NCBI GenBank assembly: GCA_027596075.1 | Contig: JADGJC010000001.1 | Span: 68,796-132,795, forward strand | Length of the DNA: 64,000 nucleotides | Origin: Rhizophlyctis rosea | Taxonomy: Eukaryota > Chytridiomycota > Chytridiomycetes > Rhizophlyctidales > Rhizophlyctidaceae | Direction: 5' to 3' | Shown here: positions 23,278 through 34,175 of the stretch, piece by piece | Numbering within the stretch: the first letter of the stretch is position 1 | How the letters are laid out: each line of letters begins with the position of its first letter | The notes under the pieces: model-generated | The model's database searches: none | Seen by the model: only the letters and a program-made list of their open reading frames with translations | Told to the model about the DNA's origin: nothing | Made by a program: the position numbers and the translations under genes

Positions 23278-24555
23278 TTAGCATCCACCAAGCCTGAGGA
23301 CCAAATGCAAGACACTGTTGCACCGAATCCTGTGGTGGCTAACAGTACGAGTATCCTCCAGTTGCAAGCCAGCGAAGATGAGTCTTTGTCGATCGATTGG
23401 AACGTATTCAGTCTCCTCGATCATCATCTTAAGTCGTTCAAGGGTATCATTGGGCCGCATGAGATATAACATTGTTTTGCCTGTAAGACTTATGACATAG
23501 ATGGGCAAGCATGGCTGATATTCGTTCGATAAGGCCTTACATTTGCGATATGTGAGACAATCATGTCCAAATTCACTGCCTACAAGGAATGGAAGTCTTA
23601 CCTCACTCATTTTCCAGTTCTCACCATCTACAGGGCAGGTTTCCTCCCTATACCCCCAAATGCGCAGCCATCCACGGATGCAATGGAAGTGGAAAGCGTG
23701 CTGTTGAGTTAAAATGTGATTGCTCTTAATTCTAACGATACCCATCAACTGGAAGCGTTACAGTATACATCGTCCCAACACTAAGAACTTACACCACAAT
23801 CCCCAACGACGACATCGCAAAATCGGTTATATTCCCGCGTGTGCTGCGACTTCCTCTCGCAATTCTTGCCTGGAGAAAAAAATCGATCAGCTTCCGCTAT
23901 AGTGCACTCCCCCTGTTCAAAAATGCAAACTGGCGAAACTGAATGGCTTACAACAGGCCGCGAGCTGTCGTCTGCAGATGAAGCAATTGGTCTCATTCAT
24001 ATCTAGCCAACAAAGATGGTGTCATTCGTATGGACCATGAGGGAGCTTTGATTGCTCTCTTTACTTACCTTCACACTTCCGCTTAGCATCCGGCGCGTCG
24101 AGTTCAAGTTCATCCCCTTTTCGCTTGATGTGACATTTTCTGTCTTCGAACTTGACGCCAAGCTCCTCATCCTCAAACATGTTCCAAATGTCCGCCGGCG
24201 GCTTCGTCGCAAAGTACTTCTCATAAGCAGCCAAAGTCGTCTGCCTTCTCTTCTTTCTGGCCGCTTCGTCCTCACCGCCATCAGGATTGTGGTGAATGAC
24301 CATGTCAACGACATTCATCATTTTCTGGTAATGACGCGTGTCCAGAATGTGATGATGCCAGCATTCATCTATCAGAGGGGACGGGGACAGGATCGTTGTG
24401 TTCGTATCCTGGAGTTTGATTTTCAGAACAAGGAAACGCTTGTATTCTATGATAAGGTTGGAAGGCGTCGAAGGGTTGGAGCGCTTCATGCGTTGTTCGA
24501 GATTGGTAAGGTCCAGGTTGAGGACGTGCTCGATCTTCTTTTGTTCGATGTCCAT
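23278..24555 (-). CDS. Fusion: unknown N-domain, RBX1-type RING-H2, C-terminal ubiquitin
   Basis: Exons 24555-24069, 24002-23952, 23869-23793, 23700-23602 and 23514-23278 join in phase to 316 residues. Residues 1-162 hold an unnamed domain with [13 protein letters not shown] and [15 protein letters not shown]. Residues 163-238 form a RING-H2 like RBX1/ROC1, with candidate zinc ligands Cys169, Cys172, Cys180, Cys183, Cys197, Cys204, His206, His209, His211, Cys212, Cys227 and Asp230 (CPVD). Residues 241-315 are ubiquitin-like ([31 protein letters not shown]), ending Gly-Gly-Cys. RBX1 recruits E2 enzymes to cullins; here such activity may be joined to a built-in ubiquitin. The Gly-Gly-Cys end could be trimmed by a deubiquitinase. 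The third exon boundary was chosen because its TTTTTTTCTCCAG acceptor restores the RING spacing. Confidence 0.82.
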
Positions 24556-25514
24556 CGTCAAACTATAGTGTTAGATGACGGTCGTCAGCGCGACCATAAA
24601 TTCCACCTGTCAAGTTCTGTCAACCGTCAGTGAAAAATCTTACTGTGTTAAGACTGCGACAATATGTGTTGATGGGTTTGGCGCACAGTAGCTGAGGTTT
24701 GATTATCTGGGCAGGCTTCCTTCCAACGATGGGTTTATATGTGGTGGGGGGCGAGTGAAGTGGGTGAGGGAATGGGAAAGCTCGTGGCTGTGGTCTCAAT
24801 CCGCAACCCGGAGTGCCTCTTCCCATGGCTGCGGAACCGCTGATTGTCTCGTTTGCCTCGAAAACTGCTGCCATCGAGAAATGACGGCTCGGGCCAAAGG
24901 GGGTTGGAAGCCCCTGAACATTGACAGGTGGTACGAATCCTGCCACGATAGACCCGCGCCGTCGGCATGAGTGCCACATGGGCCATGGTGGAACACGATC
25001 TTCACTGATCCCGTTTGGCAATGCGCACTGCTCCGGTTCGCATACCCATCAAAAAGTCGCAGCCAGTCCGCTGAACCCGCCAAATCGCTAGGAAATTGAG
25101 TACGGAAGTAGCGGATGTAATGAAGCGTCGCGTGGCCAAAACTGTTTAGGTGAAAGAGCTCATTGAGTGGAGATATCATGAGAACATGCACGCCTCACCG
25201 ACGATTTCTGAGGAAGATCAGTGTTTGATCTTCACGGGCGAAGAGTGATGCTAACACAAATTACAGTAAGGAGTCTTCCCAACTTGCTGACCCTTGACCT
25301 CAACGGATTTCATTCTCCAAGCATTGATTTTATTCTATGGTAATCAAAACCTTCCTTGTTCGCGCTCCGTATTTTAACAGCACTTTGCCGCAATGCTTGG
25401 TATGGAGCAATCAGAGACACGGATCATTTGATGTGACACTGAATGCGTTCTCATGTGGAATCTTCGATCATTGCTGCAGACAGTGTTGTATTTGACGATG
25501 CACCGCTCTTTTGC
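24556..25514. other. Intergenic, no gene seen
   Basis: Short overlapping frames on both strands lack any family features. Confidence 0.4.
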
Positions 25515-26115
25515 TCATTGAAGGTAATATGATTGTTGAGAGTACATCCAAAAGAGACTGACAGCTGTGTCCGGGAAGGAGAACGGTGTGAGATGTGGGC
25601 TTAGCGCGGTTGACGCTGTCAAGACTTACGAGCAAGAATGAATACTGGAAAGATGCCTGGAGATGTTATGGGAGCAGTCTGGAAGACAAAAACCTCCGTA
25701 CCAAAGTTGAAGAGGGCCAGTACGTAGGTCCACATGCAGAGGTAGTAGGCGCTAACGCAAATCAAAAACTCAAATGTGAGATGATAGTCAAAGTACGAAA
25801 GGCTTGAGGGCCAACATACACAGGGTTGTGGATGTTGTATGCTGTATAAAGGCGGATGATGGCGGATGTGAGCGTCCACACTCCCATCATCCTAGCCATT
25901 AGAGGGGATGCTAAACAAACACGACGATAGAGACGGGGCATTAAAATCCTGGGCATGTGCCTGACGCGGTGCTTCATCCCACCTTCTGCAGGTCGTTTGG
26001 CATAGATGCGAGTGGTGAGGCGCATACTAGGAACGTAGCACTGGATGGCATTGTAGATTGCCATGATACCAACAGCCAGCATGTACTTTGGTAGTGCGCC
26101 TTGAGGGATAAACAT
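25515..26115 (-). CDS. ERG28: Ergosterol biosynthesis scaffold protein Erg28
   Basis: ER membrane protein that tethers the C-4 demethylation enzymes (Erg25, Erg26, Erg27) in fungal sterol synthesis. Exons 26115-25983, 25910-25822, 25768-25630 and 25564-25515 join in phase to 136 residues, the usual family size. Family features include LPKYMLAVGIMAIYNAIQCY, RIYAKRP, ARMMGVWTLTSAIIRLYTAY and a C-terminal VSLFWMYSQ. Four hydrophobic segments are visible, as in known Erg28. The donor of the second intron (GTGTAT) is weaker than the rest but keeps phase. The gene diverges from RPL30, with 582 bases between starts. Confidence 0.9.
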
Positions 26116-26697
26116 TTTGAAAGATGCTGAATTGGAAAATGTGGCACGTCATGTCAATTTCAAGACGATTTTCACAGCTGAACTCAGATCACATGTGCGG
26201 CGCATACTGCGTGCTTTGATTCTGAATGAAGTATCGACGTTGCGCTGATTTACTCCAACACAATACGAGTGTTGGTGTTTGGAGTGGTATCTGCAGAATG
26301 ACAATATCGCAGGATCAGCTAAGTTCACAGTACCGCTTAACCCGCGGTGATCAGTACACAAGGGTCAAAGGCTGAGACGAGCTCCACGGAGACCGTACCT
26401 GAGGTTGTCACGATACAGCGGACTTTGGAGGAAAAGCGTTGTGGCTAGGTGACCCAGATGCAACAATGAAGAGAGCAAGCGAGCGGGAGTGAGAGGAGAG
26501 CCTTGGGTTGTTTACACCAACATCTTGCAGTCACCGCGCCACATTCCGCCACATGCTCCTGGTCTGTTCAATTAAGTCCAACTTCCTGGTTGGTGCCCTT
26601 CCTTCTCGTCCACTATCCATCCACACCCAATTCTTGCATCTTACTTGCGGGAGGGCAAAAGGCATCCATCCATCATCAACTAACGACAACAGCAGAA
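26116..26697. other. Divergent promoter region of ERG28 and RPL30
   Basis: No gene is seen. The short frame at 26503-26856 overlaps RPL30 exon 1 in another frame and is not believed. Confidence 0.5.
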
Positions 26698-27268
26698 ATG
26701 GCCCCCACTCAGAAGAAGGTTAAGAAGAGCATCGGTATGTGGAGTTGTTCCATTCGACGGATGGATGGATGGATTCGACTTCGTGAACGAATGGCACTAA
26801 CCGTGGGGATTCAATGTCAACAGAGTCCATCAACTCGAGGCTCGCTCTCGTCATGAAGTCCGGCAAGTACACCCTCGGCTACAAGTCCACCTTGAAGACT
26901 CTCCGCCAGGGCAAGGCCAAGCTCATCATCATCTCCGGTAACTGCCCCCCTCTCCGCAAGAGCGAGTTGGAGTACTATGCCATGTTGTCCAAGACTGGTG
27001 TCCACCACTACTCTGGCAGTAAGTGTCTGGCAACTTCCCCCAATTTTTGATCATCCTGTTTCTCCTCATTAGAGATGGGTTTTGGCGTGGCCCCGCCCCC
27101 ATCGAATATGAGGCACACCTGGGCTCGTTCTCACAGATTTGCCGTTCCGCTTATGCAGACAACATCGACCTCGGTACTGCCTGCGGTAAATACTTCCGCG
27201 TTGGCGTTTTGTCCATCATTGATGCTGGTGACTCCGACATCATCTCCAAGCCCCCCACCGACGCTTAA
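26698..27268 (+). CDS. RPL30: 60S ribosomal protein L30 (eL30)
   Basis: Cytosolic large-subunit protein. Exons 26698-26734, 26824-27018 and 27159-27268 join in phase to 113 residues. Typical blocks are [59 protein letters not shown] and [15 protein letters not shown] [12 protein letters not shown]. The start codon lies in a good context (CAGAAATGG). In yeast, L30 binds its own transcript to block splicing of its first intron. A first intron close to the ATG is present here too, but I cannot show such control from sequence. Confidence 0.96.
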
Positions 27269-29651
27269 GCGCGCCCAACCCTTGGTCGCTGAAGCTTGCT
27301 TAGTCTAGAGTTGGGAGGGCACCTTCGTTCTCCGATGCGTTCACAGTATCTGTTGTTTGTTTCGTCGGGCCCTTTTGATGAGATAATAGATCTTTGGCGC
27401 TGAAGGCGTTTTCTCTTTGTGGATGGACATCCGTTTTATTGATGTGGTTCTGTTTTTGGGTCGAAGCGGTGTGGTCGGGTGGGATTGGGGATGGAGCATA
27501 TGGTGCCTGAACGCTGATGGAGGGTGAAGGATGATACATTCGGGAGGCATGAGCGGAGGAAAGTTTTTTTGTTAATCAAATATCTTTTTGCGAGCCGCAT
27601 CAAAGTTGCACTCATGCACAACTCAATCCGGAGTGGTGAAGGGCCTTGAGACGTATACAAACCCTTGAGGCAAAAAGCCATAATATGCATGATGATTTGT
27701 CAACCCCCGTGTTATGTTCTATGCTTTGTTACCTTCTGTTGCAGTCGCTCATAGTCAACCATCAAACTATTTTGTAAAAGTTTATCTACCCATCAGCTGG
27801 TGTTTCGCTCACCTCCGTCATAAAAACATCACAATCTTTCCGAGATGGCAGGTGACGAAACATAAAACATATGATTTAACCTATGCTAAAGTCGATGAAC
27901 CTCCGTCATGGCCAAACGATAGCCGTGTGTTGCAGCAAATACCTACCCTAACCACCACGCGAGTTAGGTATTCGAAGACACCCGCCCCACACCAAATATC
28001 AATATGGACAGAAGAAGTAGAAAGGTGATGACTTGCAATTTGTGAAAGTTAACACCTTGACGGATGAGATGGACTCTCACCCACAAGCGAAGGCACGAGC
28101 ACAAGCAATCGTGCATGCGGTGATGCAGGATATGGAACTTTGAGTGATCGATGTGCTTTTGTAAAGTAATCTAAGGACTTGTAGTCGGTTGGAGAGGGTT
28201 TTGGTTGTATACGTACTTTTGGTAGAAAACTTATCAGAATATATTTTTGGTAGGACGATGCATTATGACACCAGGAGCCACGAAATCATCTATTTGGTCC
28301 ATATACCGTCCTATATATACATCAATACACTATATCTAACTTGGGTTGCGCGGTTTCTTGTGACTCGTCATAGAACTCACCAGAACCATCACCAAGAAGG
28401 CCCTAAAGTTCTAAGTCTTAAGGGTCGTCGCCGGCCCAACCGCCTAAGCGTTTCTCGAGATGTCAAATCTTGAGAAGGCAGAGTGGTCAGTCCTTTGCTC
28501 TCCCCAGAGCCCTCAGAGTCTCGTGCAAAGAAGGTGGAGTCGATGGTGTGGTTGTAGCTAATCTTCTAGAAGTTGCCGGAGTTGTTGCCGAAAGTCGAAG
28601 TGCTAATCATCAAACCAGCAAAGCGCATCCAACCAAAAAGGAGGATGTCAATGCTGCTAAGGGTCGTCGCCGGCCTGGCCGCCTAAGCTTATTCTCGCGT
28701 GTAAAACATAACGAGAAGGCAGAGTGACCAGCCCTTTGCTCTCTCCAAGGCTCTCCTAGCACTTATGGAATCTTGGAAGGGGTGCGCTCGGGTATCTCCA
28801 AGTTCGTGCCGTGAAGTTCTGCGGAAGGCAAGGTTAAATCAATAAAGGTGTGAGGACAGCAAGCACGGCTCCTGTGGTCAAACGTACGCATACGATGTAC
28901 AAAAAAAGGAACAGTGAATCCCTTCCGCAAACGCATCGACGCTAGGTGTCGTTGCTGAGATTGATTCGTCCCCGAGCAGCTCGGGGTAGGTTGCCGAAAC
29001 GAAAAGAGGCGGGAAACAAGGCAGCGAACTGGGCAGTGAAGGGGGTGCTGGGCCTTGAGGAAATCTGCCAATCAGTGGGCGTCATAACATTTGGCTTACG
29101 CAACCCGATAGAGGCGCATGTGGCGCAATTCCCGGTCGTGATGTGATCTCTGATTTATTGATATGCCCTGCTCTCCGATGCCCGTTAGGACAAAGCCTTC
29201 GTGCCTCCAGGGTGCATTTAATGATGGTGGTAGAACTTTACCAATTAAACCGTTTTGCGGCGCCATCCTGTACCGTGGCGGGATATTTGAAAGTATTGGT
29301 GAGAAATCTGTACCCGAATCCCCGTCACATGCGGGTAACTCGAAACACCCGTGCTGCGGATCGCATCGCATCTTGAACTTTTGAAAATATGCCTTCCTAT
29401 TAATGTAATGGACACGCTATCATCACCATAGCCCCCGTTGCAGTCGTGGCTGCATAGGAAGCGCCCCTATGACAACAATGGATCCATGCCTCATGCAAAC
29501 CGTAGCACTGGGTTCGAAAGGGCGGGGGCAAGGCGCCAAAGCTGAGCCCCCATTCAGTTACTATAATCTGAACTCTCCAGAACCATACCATCCCCTTTGA
29601 ACCCCCAAGTCACACACCAATAGTGAAAACACCATAAGTCGTTGAGCAACA
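27269..29651. other. Intergenic with a tandem duplication
   Basis: About 2.4 kb after RPL30. No supported gene. A 239-base-period duplication lies near 28420-28740 (separate entry). The rest has only short scattered frames. Confidence 0.4.
28420..28740 (+). repeat. Two diverged tandem copies, period about 239 bases
   Basis: Copies start with AAGGGTCGTCGCCGGCC at 28420 and 28659 and run at least to CCTTTGCTC at 28500 and 28740. Each contains a hairpin: TTCTCGAGAT with ATCTTGAGAA in copy 1, and TTCTCG with CGAGAA in copy 2. In one frame both read KGRRRPxRLS, so the unit may derive from a coding exon, but copy 1 meets a stop. No function is assigned. Confidence 0.55.
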
Positions 29652-30513
29652 ATGTCCTCTCAAGCCAAGTTTCACCCCAGCGCTCCGAGGAAGAGTATCA
29701 CCCAACGAAACGCCGCCGCAGCCGAATGAATAGCTCCCGTCCACCATACTATTCGTTTTGTCGGCGTTGCTCAAGGGTTCAGTAACGACACCCTCCGCAA
29801 AGTCAAAGACAGACTTGTTTCCCCACATCTTCGCTCCTGCCTCCTATCCGCCTCGATGCTAAAACCATTAGTTGCACCCCTCCGAGTTGATGTAACCGTC
29901 AAGTCCGTCAACACTCTCCAGAATGCTTCTGCAATCATCAATGGAGAATTCTGGAAGTCCGACCGAAACACGGCTGCTAGAAAGACAGTCCGTGGAGCGC
30001 CGGCCGGGATGGCAGGCGCACCTGCTGATAGGACCATGCTATATGACTTCAAATTGCAAAGCATCGAATTTGCCACCAAGGAAGACATTCGTGCTGGTAA
30101 GCAACTCCACTTTTCCATCCCGCCATTGGTTCCAGGACACGTTACAATTCTTCTTCAACAGCTCGGGCAGCAGAGACTTCACAGCGCCGAAAGCCTCGTA
30201 TTGAGATTGATTGGCCAAGTCGCCACGGCCTCTCGGTGGTTTCCGAAGCCGTTAATAAACATCATATGGCATATCGGTGGGCGAAGACGGGAAATGATGA
30301 CTATATTACCTTGACTCATGAAGACGTCGACCACCGCGCAGCATTGCTTGATCTAACTAGTGTCGACGATGCGCTAAGTCATGTGGGTACCATCTGAAGC
30401 TTCCTTCTTATCAAAACAACCTTCTCACAAACCGGTTCTCTCTTGTTCAGTGGGATCGATTGAGAGCGCTTGATTCGAACAGCACTGTTGAGGACGTTCC
30501 TTGTTCCACTTAG
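29652..30513 (+). CDS. Hypothetical protein, with TGA or a 39-base intron near the start
   Basis: Exons 29734-30096, 30162-30382 and 30451-30513 join in phase with clear GT-AG introns. Upstream, the frame continues to an ATG at 29652 but contains a TGA at 29727. Treating 29695-29733 as a 39-base intron (GTATCA...AATAG) removes the stop and keeps phase, giving 229 residues. Otherwise translation could start at 29856. The protein has IRFVGVAQGFSNDTLRKVKD, a middle with VDVTVKSVNTL, and a C-terminal half with RIEIDWPSRHGLSVVSEAV and LDLTSVDDALSHWDRLRAL. I do not recognise the family. Confidence 0.6.
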
Positions 30514-30933
30514 GCGAAGACGTTTTTGTTTATGTTCAGATGTGTACAGGTTGGTTTTAGACAATAGATAAAGCTACATTGTCAGCGGTCGAAACAAGGT
30601 GTTATGGAGATAGGGCTTTCAGAGGATATGTAGCTTTGACAGCCTCACCTGCTAATGTCTTGCATGAGCCTCAGAGTGATTGGATTAGTGATCCCTCATG
30701 ACTGACTCCCGAGCACAACCAATCCTTCCTTCCCTACGCTCCTTCCTTACAGCGCATTGATCTTTGAAACAAAAGATGATACTGCTTAAATTTAAAAGCA
30801 ATACTGGTACATAGGCACGACAATACCTCATAAAAGCTGAAAACTGCTACAATGCAAAGCAGATGCCTGTAGGCAAAAATGCAAAACTGCTTTCCCTTCA
30901 TCTGATGAGAACCCGCCCTCCTTCGCGCAACAT
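30514..30933. other. Convergent 3' region
   Basis: 420 bases between the stops of the unknown gene and the reductase fusion. No gene is seen. Confidence 0.5.
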
Positions 30934-33900
30934 CTAAGCACCCAAAGCCTCCGGCCCAACATATCTATCTGGCAACAAAACCGCCACCTCCGCCGCCGTC
31001 GCCCCAGCCTCCTGCAACGTATCCATAACCATCATGTTGAAACTAGGTGGCCCACACACCATACACTTAGTCGCCAACCCTCCATCCTGCGCCTCCTCTC
31101 CCCACCTATGCCTACCCAACACCTCCATAAGCTTGCCCGGATCCAACCTCCCCGCATGCAAGGTTCCAAACTCCACCCCATCGTCCCGTGCAACATCTCG
31201 TGGCTGCAACGCTTCCACAAAGTGGTGCACGTCGATCAAGTCCGGGTACGCCAGCTTGGCTCCCGTGAAGACTTCGCCGCCGTAGACGTCGTCGAGAGAG
31301 TGTACGCAGTTGATGAGGGTGATTTTGAAGGGGCGGGTGGAGTCGTAGTGGGGCGGGAATGTGACGGGGAGGGGGAAGATGCCGGTGGCTCCGGTGTGTG
31401 CGACTTGACCGAGGGCCCAGCCGTCGTTGTAGTGGTAGGTTGGGTAGACAAAGTCACCGGGGTAGAGCGGCAACTCGTCCTCAGCGGCCGGGTGGTGCTC
31501 CGCTGCAATCATCAATGGGTGACCAATCGGCAACAACAAGTGCTTGACGGCCTGGATGAATGGCGACAACCCACTGCCCGCAGCAATAAACACAATTTCC
31601 TCCGGAATCCCGTTGTCACGTGCGCCATGAACGACCCGAACAGGACCACAGCCAGGCACAACGCGTCCAGGTCCAACGATGGGTGCCCCGAACGGTCCCC
31701 GCACCTTTAATTGCCGGTCCCCAGGCTTCAATTTCGCCAACCATTTGCTCATCAACCCATCCGGAATAACCTTCACGTCAATCTCGAATGCACTCATGTC
31801 GCCGGAGACAGGAGTGTAGTACCGGCTGACCCACTCGCCATCAATACGCGCCTGGACTTCAATGCTTTGACCAGGAAGAATGGGTGGTGGGGTGCCGACG
31901 GCGGTGTGCGGGTAAATATGGCAAAGGCGGAGAGAGTAGACAGGAGTGCGGATGGCGTTGGTGGTAAGGAGCGTCTTGACGGTGATGGTGTAACGACGGT
32001 ATTCCTGGGGATCGAATTCGTCCGACGGTGCAAGCTCATAAGCCGGTGGTGGAAGCTCTCCGATCAAGAGGGAGGCCAACTTCTGAATGGCCAAACGACT
32101 GTGGACGTGAGTGCGGCGAGACCGGAGGATCTTTTTCCAGTCCTCTTCGGTGAGTTGCGATTGTGTGAACTGAGATTGGAAAAGCTCAATGGCGGAGTCG
32201 CGAGGACGCTTAGGAACAATGGAAGACTCGCGGTGGACGTTTTTGACATCAAGCGTGCGATTGTTTTTCTGCTGCGGAATGGCCTTCTTGGGAGTGAACT
32301 CGCTAGCATCGAAACCAGCTTCGTGGAAGTAGTCATTGCTGTTTGGTGTGGTAAAGTTAGGCTTCTAACAAAAAATATGAATTGATGCAAGAACATGAAC
32401 ATACCTGATGTCGGTACCGGCGACAGCATACAAGATGATCTGGCCACCAGGATGGCTTTTGATCCATTGTGAGATGTCATACACGTAACGACGGTTGCCG
32501 ACAACCAAAAGTTCTCTGCAACATATCCGTCATCAAGCTGCCCATACTCAAAAGGTCATTTGATGGACAACTCACCCATCCAAGATAGCTTGGTTCAGAG
32601 ATGCCCAGCTGAACGTCCGAGTGGTTGGCGACAACAGGTTGTCCGACGTCAAATTATCCAAAGGCACATCCACAACCCTCCCGTTCTTCCCCTTCATATC
32701 AGGTCCATTCGGCTTCATGTTCGCCTTGATAACCTCCACCTGGTGAATTCCAGGATCCTTCCTCTTCATCTTAGTCTGATGCCAAATCTCAGCAAAGATA
32801 AATGCTCCCAACCACACGCCAAGCAACGCCCAGTACGCAACCCACAATCCCGGCACACGCGGTTCAATCCACGGGTACAAGATGTCCAATCCCAATCCAA
32901 CTTGCGCAGCGCACAAAAGCATCAACGTCGCGCCGATCAAGTAATGGAACCTTTGGATGTACTTGCGGATGCGGTCGTACTTTTCAATCATCAGACCCAA
33001 CGCATTGAAGACGCCAAGACTGATTTGGGCAGCGATAAGACCGAAGATGACAAAACCGACGACGGCGTGTGGGATGCTCATGTTGATGTAGTTGCTGAGG
33101 ATGAGGGCTAGGAAGGCAATCATGGCGACGATTCCCAGGCATTGGATGGTGATGTGGACGACGATCCAGCGGTAGGTAGATCGCAGGTAGCGGGCGTAGA
33201 AGATGGAAAGGGGGAAAATGATCAACCAGATGGTTGCCATACCGCCTCCATGGACTTGCTTCTCCAGAAGGGTGAAGGTCGGGATTTGAACGATGTTGCC
33301 GCTCGTCAAGTCTGCGCGCAGCTTTCCGCGATGGTTTTCTTGGTGGTAGCTGAAGGTTTCCCCACGGTAATTCCAACCGGAACGAGGGTTAAAAGCCCAC
33401 AACATATCGATAGTGTCCGCGACGTTCACGCTGTTGAGTACGGCGATGTCTGACTTGGTCTTACGTTGCCAGTGGCATATGAACTGGCCGTTCTGGTAAC
33501 CACCTTCCAAGCCCTTTGTGATGTTATGGGGACTCTTCCATTTGAGCTGATTGATGCGATGGCATGAGATCGAGATACGCTGGTTGTAAATAAACAAATG
33601 ACAAGCAAGATAGTCAATCCTTACCGGTGCAGCATACTTCTTCTGGGTGTAATGCTCATGGACGTCTAGATTTGTTCGCAGGCAAAATTTCGTTTAATAC
33701 ACGGACCTCTTCGCTTCACTCACGCTCCCAAACCATACATACCGGCTGCCAATGTTTGGTTGCCAAGCTTGAGCTTCTCCACATCCATATGGCAAATCGT
33801 GAAATCCGCCTCCAACATCGACCTTCCCCATCCAATGCCCACCCAGGCCAGCGCCAACGCATTGGGATCGCTCAAGTCGCTCGGCGCCGTCAACACCGTC

Positions 33901-34175
33901 GTCATGTCAATGAGCTCATTGTCCGTCCCTTGATTTGTGATATTCCAGAAGATGGAATACCTGTAGGTGTTATCTTGGTACAGCGTCCGAGACCATTGAT
34001 AACCCGCTGTGGAAGGCAGTCCGATGGGAATATAGTCTGGATCGGGAGTCAAATCCGGGTGGATTGCGCGCTTGGAATTGGTACCGAAGTAGATGGCGAT
34101 GGGAATAACGGCGATGACGACCAGGAAAGGAAAGAAGAGAGGCCATGGGAGGATTTGAAGCTTCCGGGAAACCAT
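30934..34175 (-). CDS. DOMON / cytochrome b561 / cytochrome b5 / FAD-NAD reductase fusion with SH3-like insert
   Basis: Exons 34175-33743, 33665-33625, 33579-32576, 32515-32405 and 32338-30934 join in phase to 997 residues. Order: an N-terminal membrane anchor (about 11-30); a DOMON domain (about 40-215); a cytochrome b561 core with several membrane helices and His residues (VHITIQ, IPHAVVG, RFHYLIG) near 265-435; a cytochrome b5 domain near 493-575 with SHPGG and NDYFHEAG supplying the two heme His; then a ferredoxin-reductase-like module from about 635, with flavin motif RYYTPVS and nucleotide motif AAGSGLSPF. Near 806-858 an SH3-like segment (DELPLYPGDF, NDGWALGQ, GIFPLPV) interrupts the NAD lobe. 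Electrons could pass from NAD(P)H to a DOMON heme or outside acceptor; this is inferred. Confidence 0.88.

Noticed and set aside
23781..23996. Alternative reading of the RING region of the fusion gene in another frame
   Set aside because: It gives fewer cysteines in the right spacing. Splicing to the TTTTTTTCTCCAG acceptor restores the RBX1 pattern and keeps phase.
31108..32385. Long plus-strand frames opposite the reductase fusion
   Set aside because: They mirror codon bias of the real minus-strand gene and have no family features.
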